In this document: positions 61,932 to 64,000 of the stretch, piece by piece
How positions within the stretch are numbered: the first letter of the stretch is position 1
Layout: every line of letters begins with the position of its first letter
Source of the DNA: [Clostridium] asparagiforme DSM 15981
GTDB taxonomy: Bacteria; Bacillota; Clostridia; Lachnospirales; Lachnospiraceae
DNA length: 64,000 bases
Direction of reading: 5' to 3'
NCBI GenBank assembly: GCA_025149125.1
Contig: CP102272.1
Span: 4,526,001 to 4,590,000 of the forward strand
The notes under the pieces: generated by a model
Database searches by the model: none
Told to the model about the DNA's origin: nothing
What the model saw: the letters and a program-made list of their open reading frames with translations, nothing else
Position numbers and translations under genes: made by a program

Positions 61932-63159
61932 CTGTTCTGCTCTCCTTTTTCTGCATGTAACGGTCCATGGCGTCGGCCACGATCTTGGAGTAGGCCACCG
62001 CCTCCACCACCGTCTTGGCGCCTAAGACCACGTCGCCGGAGGCAAAGATGCCTTCCACCGTAGTCTCGCCGTATTCATTTGTCTCCAGAAGGCCGTTTTT
62101 GGTGGCTTTTAAGCCTTCCGTGGTGTTCACAAGTTTGCTCTTGGGGCCCTGGCTGATGGAAATAATCACGGAGTCCGCATGTACCTGCTCGGTGTTCTCC
62201 TCATAGCCGGTAATATTTCCGTTCTCATCGCTGTAAATGCTTCGGAATACCGGGCCGTCGTCGTTGATTTCAATGATCTGTTTGCCAAATTCAAATTTGG
62301 CTCCGTCCAGCATGGCGTACTGGGTTTCGTGGAGACTGGCGTCGGAGCGGGCGCCGCGGGCGTAAAGGGTCACGTCCCGGGAGCCGTGGCGGATCACCGT
62401 TCTGGCTACGTCCATGGCCGAGTTACCCACGCCGATCACCGCTACCTTGTCCCCCAGCTCGTAGGCGTCGGGGTTGGCCAGATAGTCGATGGCAAAGTGG
62501 ACGTTGCCGAGGGATTCGCCCTTGATGCCCAGCTTCTTTGGACGCCACACGCCGGTTCCGATGAAAATGCTCTGGTAGCCGTCCCGGAACAGGTCCTTGA
62601 TCTCCAGGGCTCCGCCGATGGTGGTGTTGGGGCGGATCTTGATGCCCATGGCGCGCAGCTTTTTCTTGTAGCGCTCCAGGATGGTCTTGGGCAGACGGAA
62701 TTCCGGGATTCCGTACTGGAGCACGCCGCCGATCTTGTCCCGGGAGTCGAATATAGTCACGCTGTAGCCCTTCTTGGTCAGAAGGATGGCGATGGTGATG
62801 CCCGCGGGCCCTGCGCCGATCACAGCGACCTTTTTCCCGTTTTTCGGAGCGCAGTGGACGTCGATTCGCTCGAAACAGGTGTCGGATATATAGTTTTCGA
62901 TGCTGCTCACGTGGATGGGCTGGCCTTTGCGGCCTAAAACGCAGTGGCCTTCGCACTGGCGCTCATGGTTGCAGACCAGGGAGCAGACCAGGGACATGGG
63001 GTTGTTCTCAAAGGCAATTTTTCCGGCCTCCTCCAGGCGTCCCTCCCGCATCGCTTTTATGATCGCCGGTATGGGCGTGTGGATGGGGCACCCCTGCTGG
63101 CACATTGGTTTTTTACACTGGAGGCAGCGGTTTGCCTCGTCGATTACATGTACTGCCAT
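61921..63159 (-). CDS. GltD/NfnB-like NAD(P)-dependent Fe-S flavoprotein
   Basis: 412 residues. Residues 1-110 hold Fe-S cysteines (RCLQCKKPMCQQGCP and SLVCNHERQCEGHC). Residues 120-400 form a FAD/NAD(P) two-dinucleotide oxidoreductase fold (VAVIGAGPAGITIA, VAVIGVGNSAMDVART, GIFASGDVVLGAKTVVEA). The family includes the glutamate synthase small chain and NfnB; no large-subunit or NfnA gene is adjacent. Start chosen at 63159 after GAGGAGG; 13 more codons are open. It is coupled to a sugar epimerase, an unusual pair. Confidence 0.85.
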   Translation of the reverse strand: MAVHVIDEANRCLQCKKPMCQQGCPIHTPIPAIIKAMREGRLEEAGKIAFENNPMSLVCSLVCNHERQCEGHCVLGRKGQPIHVSSIENYISDTCFERIDVHCAPKNGKKVAVIGAGPAGITIAILLTKKGYSVTIFDSRDKIGGVLQYGIPEFRLPKTILERYKKKLRAMGIKIRPNTTIGGALEIKDLFRDGYQSIFIGTGVWRPKKLGIKGESLGNVHFAIDYLANPDAYELGDKVAVIGVGNSAMDVARTVIRHGSRDVTLYARGARSDASLHETQYAMLDGAKFEFGKQIIEINDDGPVFRSIYSDENGNITGYEENTEQVHADSVIISISQGPKSKLVNTTEGLKATKNGLLETNEYGETTVEGIFASGDVVLGAKTVVEAVAYSKIVADAMDRYMQKKESRTDED

Positions 63160-63212
63160 GTTTGCGTTTCCTCCTCTATGAGCTTCTGACTGTTTCATTT
63201 TTGTTCAGTCGC

Positions 63213-63241
63213 ATCATAGCACGCAGACAGGGGCTCTGCAA
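63213..63241 (-). promoter_or_regulatory. sigma-A type promoter of the oxidoreductase-epimerase operon
   Basis: Minus strand TTGCAG (63241-63236), 17-base spacer, TATGAT (63218-63213). The -35 lies within a GGGGCT/AGCCCC hairpin (63230-63254) that is followed by ATTTTT on the plus strand. Confidence 0.75.
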
Positions 63242-63292
63242 CACGCAAAGCCCCATTTTTCTGCACTTTTTGAGGAACAGCCCGTCAGCTTT

Positions 63293-63886
63293 TTAACGCT
63301 TCCCGCCGTTTTTTTGCCCCTTTTCCAGGGCGGGCTTTAAGCCAAATTGCCGAAGCACGCCCGCTGTTTCCATGAATTTGGCCAGATAAAAAAATATCAG
63401 GGAATCGATGGGCCACATGATCACGTTGCGCAGAATTCTGGGCGGAAGCAACAGCCAGAATCCCTTTCCCAGAAGAATGGACAGGCAAAAGGTATTGAGG
63501 ATCACGTTGCAGATCAACGCCACCGTGAATTTTGCCGCCAATACCCGCCACAGGCGCATGGGGCGGCCGTAGAAGAAGCAGCCGTAAATGCACCCGGCCA
63601 GCATGGTGACCATGGTCAGCCCCGGGAAATAGGCGTTGGTGGGTTTCGCCAGGTATTTCAGGATATCCATGGTGCCGTTGAACAGCGGCCCTACCACCGG
63701 GCCGAACAGCCAGGCCACAAACTCATTGGGGATACCGGAAAATCCGATCCGCACCGAGGGGATGATTTCCACGGAAAGACTGCCCAGCACCAGCGCGACG
63801 GCCCCCATCATGGCGCACACCGTGACGGTTTTTACCTGCTTGAATTCCTGTAGGGACCGGGTGAACAAAGTTGCTAATTTCTTCAT
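63293..63886 (-). CDS. folT: folate-family ECF transporter S component
   Basis: 197-residue membrane protein with six helices, the substrate-binding subunit of an ECF vitamin importer. The FolT-like stretch SVEIIPSVRIGFSGIPNEF and the GPVVGPLFNGTMDILKYLAKP motif are clear. It needs the shared EcfA/A'/T module, which is not in the window. Ribosome site AAAGGAGG. Folate or a related pterin is the expected ligand from the family. The 114 bases before it show no recognised riboswitch, and the window ends there. Confidence 0.85.
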   Translation of the reverse strand: MKKLATLFTRSLQEFKQVKTVTVCAMMGAVALVLGSLSVEIIPSVRIGFSGIPNEFVAWLFGPVVGPLFNGTMDILKYLAKPTNAYFPGLTMVTMLAGCIYGCFFYGRPMRLWRVLAAKFTVALICNVILNTFCLSILLGKGFWLLLPPRILRNVIMWPIDSLIFFYLAKFMETAGVLRQFGLKPALEKGQKNGGKR

Positions 63887-64000
63887 AAAAAAATTACCTC
63901 CTTTGCAGACCTCTCGTACTACAATAGGAGATAATGATACACTATCCCTGTTGCAGCGGGATGCGGCCTACGCACCGCAAGGGATGATTCCCTTTTCGTC

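Noticed and set aside
63887..64000. Folate or cobalamin riboswitch before the FolT-like gene
   Set aside because: The last 114 bases do not show the THF or B12 consensus. The upstream part lies outside the window, so it cannot be excluded fully.

Overview
The window looks like a chromosomal segment of a Gram-positive, spore-forming, GC-rich member of the Clostridia, most likely Lachnospiraceae. The reasons are the clostridial gap-pgk-tpiA-gpmI order, a sigV/rsiV-like pair, a PadR/DUF1700/DUF4097/PspC envelope cluster, a SpoVB-type flippase, an iscS-iscU-mnmA operon without iscA/hscBA, and a folate-type ECF S component. No phage, plasmid, IS transposase or CRISPR array was seen. The species is not identified.

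Layout. 1-2.9 kb: cation/proton antiporter behind a structured leader RNA, then an AT-rich, probably acquired, cell-wall-binding secreted protein, then a 245-bp palindromic repeat. 2.9-7.9 kb: lower-glycolysis operon on the minus strand. 8.3-13.3 kb: PHP phosphatase, secreted amidase, ECF sigma/anti-sigma pair, Cu/Zn SOD-like protein and a degenerate sirtuin. 13.4-15.9 kb: PadR-controlled envelope operon. 16.3-18.8 kb: AraC regulator, EamA exporter, DUF2000 protein and a 45-codon small ORF. 18.9-29.9 kb: signalling block with a double-GntR regulator, two giant hybrid histidine kinases and a REC/GGDEF/EAL protein. 30-34.5 kb: tRNA-Ser(CGA), lipoprotein amidase and Fe-S/thiouridine operon. 34.7-40.9 kb: carbohydrate ABC importer with a GH2 glycosidase and a divergent ArsR-like regulator. 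41-47.9 kb: flippase, orphan PEP/pyruvate-binding ATP-grasp protein, HAD phosphatase, MATE exporter and SUFU-domain protein. 48-61.9 kb: hexuronate/aldonate catabolism, with split and fused UxaA, UxaB, an MDR dehydrogenase, two 2-hydroxyacid dehydrogenases (one 5'-truncated), two sugar epimerases, a dicarboxylate symporter, LysR and CstA. 60.4-61.1 kb: island of nested palindromic repeats. 61.9-64 kb: GltD-like Fe-S flavoprotein and a FolT-like S component.

The most unusual non-coding signal is a three-copy, same-orientation intergenic module (about 12.24, 15.99 and 18.51 kb). Each copy has a CAAAYT-N18-TATACT promoter-like box, a TCATA stretch, a CCGG-cored hairpin and a TTTC(A/T)GGG(G)C tail. 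It could be a small-RNA or leader-attenuator family. The second is a repeat family whose 30-base core occurs at 2583 and, inverted, at 60425, where it coincides with the lost 5' end of a dehydrogenase gene. All assignments were made by reading sequence and translations, with no database search.
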